Of a stretch of 64,000 bases of DNA, positions 63,601-64,000 are shown piece by piece (within the stretch, counting starts at the first letter, position 1; the number at the start of each line of letters is the position of its first letter). The notes below the pieces were generated by a model. It saw only the letters and a program-made list of their open reading frames with translations, was not told the DNA's origin and ran no database searches. The stretch is from Amycolatopsis decaplanina DSM 44594 (lineage in GTDB: Bacteria; Actinomycetota; Actinomycetes; Mycobacteriales; Pseudonocardiaceae): the NCBI RefSeq assembly GCF_000342005.1, contig NZ_AOHO01000045.1, positions 248,001 to 312,000 of the forward strand. Direction: 5' to 3'. Both the position numbers and the translations under genes were made by a program.

Positions 63601-63678
63601 CAGATCAACGAACCCACCGGCCGGATCACCGGTTCGTTGCTGGACGATGAGGATCAGTCGGCCACCCGCAAGCGGTGA
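60676..63678 (+). CDS. Large Gly-rich type VII secretion-like protein
   Basis: 1000 residues from GTG 60676. Residues 1-390 are helical with a WXG100-like stretch (L-Y-G-T-W-T-G-K-A-A-D-A-S-S-D-N-Y). Then a Gly/Pro-rich region of about 200 residues, three copies of an Ala/Lys/Glu helix ending K-L-G-D (near 555-580, 615-640 and 660-685), an acidic Asp/Lys beta-rich domain (about 710-830) and a second Gly-rich end. Resembles secreted PPE-like/ESX substrates of Pseudonocardiaceae. Directly coupled to the preceding gene. Confidence 0.7.
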   Translation: MATKTTWTDVKAVLDDPAVPAEQKTKLIGSWMRTHPAPPPWTADQEPEEIKQKRKEAEKYAASYNALPFLPYDDDVDKVYKDAKGAGDQASFNRKEETKAVDEGNKKLDGTKEPTAEGAGTKTSDEIFDAAAPALKVFQTFGSLLAKLPEDCRGNTRALDFEKDIKKPFDEQRGISFKNFVDDAAHFKTGSKTVDKAIQDTGSQLNTLYGTWTGKAADASSDNYNEKILPKAKKLSQTLNNASEATLHTTATVFKLCKGKADTVIDLYKEIVGKADFPMAQKVIAIAAGEKSGKEDLGAIAGWMDVNFGSNLVQQLNNDGCCDDDEFKKAGQNLAKQWIQKQFIPEMWTIIYEGFAKSCKETKDFVDQAYDELDKVMGKVKNEFEGAGDKGGTDGKGGAGGPGGTGGGPGGGQGPDFTGGQGGPGGGPGGGPGGGQGTGGPGGGPGGGPGGGPGNGPDFTGGTGGGPGGGPEGSSGGGPGGGQGTGGSGPGGGTGPAGQVKPPPVPDVNIPEGGSGSPGGPGGGPDANKDQTSPSGSAPPPSNGDEQKAAAEEAKKQAAAAAENAKKQASEALGKLGDGPTGTDLGGSGGSGPGGSGPGGGTGGGPGGGGNTDAAAEAKAAAEKAGEEAKKQASKALNKLGDAPGGMGDSDAKDSDSKGSDEKAAEEAKKKASEALDKLGDELPGEDGDKLTGDKPGEDGDKAEDGERETLKVKQGDKTFEMTEPDKDGEMEIKIGDGSGPAKDFKLDWTGDGDESKLGSTPDSDDGKPDKDGVHRPGPDGKIHIQDGDVKITAERPDGPSGPTVVTVDDGTGKPTTYTLGEDKPSTDKASHPATPVTGTVQPESKTGFTPHHGGGGTVPDGIRAGDISGGGSGGGGGFGGGGASAPSMPFETASPATGQSLTEGVHTGGGGTHQPQPVASGAPSAPMGGPAGQSFGGGAMPPMGGMGAGGAGGQGGGDQERTNRAYRIEGEVFDQINEPTGRITGSLLDDEDQSATRKR

Positions 63679-63698
63679 GCCGGGGCAGGGGAGAACAG

Positions 63699-64000
63699 AT
63701 GAGCGCCGATGACACCGCCGCCATGAAGGCGACCCTGGACGGTCTCGTCCGCGAGCAGGCGGAGCGCCGGGTACTGCGGGATCAGCGCGCCGACGAGATC
63801 AAGGCCAGCTCGCAGGAGTTCATGACCAAGCAGGTCCAGACCGCCCAGCGTTATGTCGAGCACCGGCGGGAACTGGGGCAGCGCAAGACGAAGTCCGGTT
63901 GGAGCACCGATCGGTCGCACGCGCAGCCGGGGAACGCGTCGGCGTTCGACGAGGCCCCGGCCTTCGACGACGCGGGTGCGGCGGCTCCGTTCGCTTCGGA
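63699..64000 (+). CDS. Type VII secretion-linked hypothetical protein (partial)
   Basis: The first 100 codons of a gene cut by the window end; GGGGAGAACAG precedes ATG 63699. The N-terminal half is a charged coiled coil (MSADDTAAMKATLDGLVREQ...), then an Ala/Asp/Phe-rich low-complexity segment. Twenty bases after the large Gly-rich gene, so same operon. Confidence 0.7.
   Translation, partial: MSADDTAAMKATLDGLVREQAERRVLRDQRADEIKASSQEFMTKQVQTAQRYVEHRRELGQRKTKSGWSTDRSHAQPGNASAFDEAPAFDDAGAAAPFAS

Overview
This is a high-GC, gene-dense actinobacterial chromosome segment. Leaderless-looking starts, four-base stop/start overlaps, GTG starts, a SigJ/ECF41 sigma factor, type VII secretion genes and a rubber oxygenase together suggest a Pseudonocardiaceae member, most likely Amycolatopsis. 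That assignment is inference; the window has no rRNA or tRNA gene.

Layout. 1-1131: tail of an unknown gene, then a decayed sulfide:quinone reductase-like gene split by a 448-base palindromic composite element. 1323-9034: small SRPBCC and SnoaL-like proteins; a minus-strand operon of response regulator, histidine kinase, lipoprotein and a three-helix-bundle protein; a second three-helix-bundle protein coupled to an HxlR regulator; an ArsB/NhaD-type permease; a CBS protein; a response-regulator remnant. 9112-12527: an ArsR-type regulator whose probable operator AGTTGC-N8-GCAACT occurs before itself and before a malic-enzyme-like gene pair. 12822-21783: a tightly coupled run of seven genes for an envelope/extracellular glycan pathway (GT2-GtrA-HPr-kinase-like fusion, GT39-like transferase, phospholipase-C-like phosphoesterase, secreted anchored protein, GH99-like glycosidase, small exported protein, metallophosphoesterase). 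22004-25685: a TolB-like exported protein, MFS debris, a lamin-tail-like secreted protein with a strong terminator, and a second composite element. 25686-30969: pspA-pspAA-htpX-pspAB followed by a copper-type P-ATPase carrying an N-terminal cupredoxin-like domain.

31093-40370: a NarL/DesK-type two-component system, a DUF6223-like membrane protein, an ArsR-arsenate reductase fusion with VOC protein and ChrA, a beta-carbonic anhydrase and a large ATP-binding LuxR regulator. 40405-45636: polymer-degradation neighbourhood: a PET-hydrolase-like cutinase, a latex-clearing protein (Lcp) with all known functional residues, a fatty-acyl-CoA ligase and a divergent tandem TetR regulator. 45840-49453: an MFS exporter behind two CsoR-like palindromes, and an ECF41 sigma factor with an AhpD-like partner; both genes carry CTCACA-N16-CGTC. 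49498-53929: a ribbon-helix-helix/RNA-ligase fusion on an apparently leaderless transcript, then an HbpS-SenS-SenR heme/redox sensing locus with an ankyrin lipoprotein. 53939-56889: two methyltransferase/flavoprotein pseudogenes, then two roadblock proteins with an unknown partner. 57090-64000: a streptogrisin-like protease, a fatty acyl-AMP ligase and carrier protein, coupled to type VII secretion-like genes that run off the end.

A recurring feature is a family of perfect or near-perfect palindromes bounded by GTCGTGAGTGG/CCACTCACGAC. The five simple copies all sit at or just after stop codons, and two composite copies of about 330-450 bases occur in decayed or intergenic DNA.
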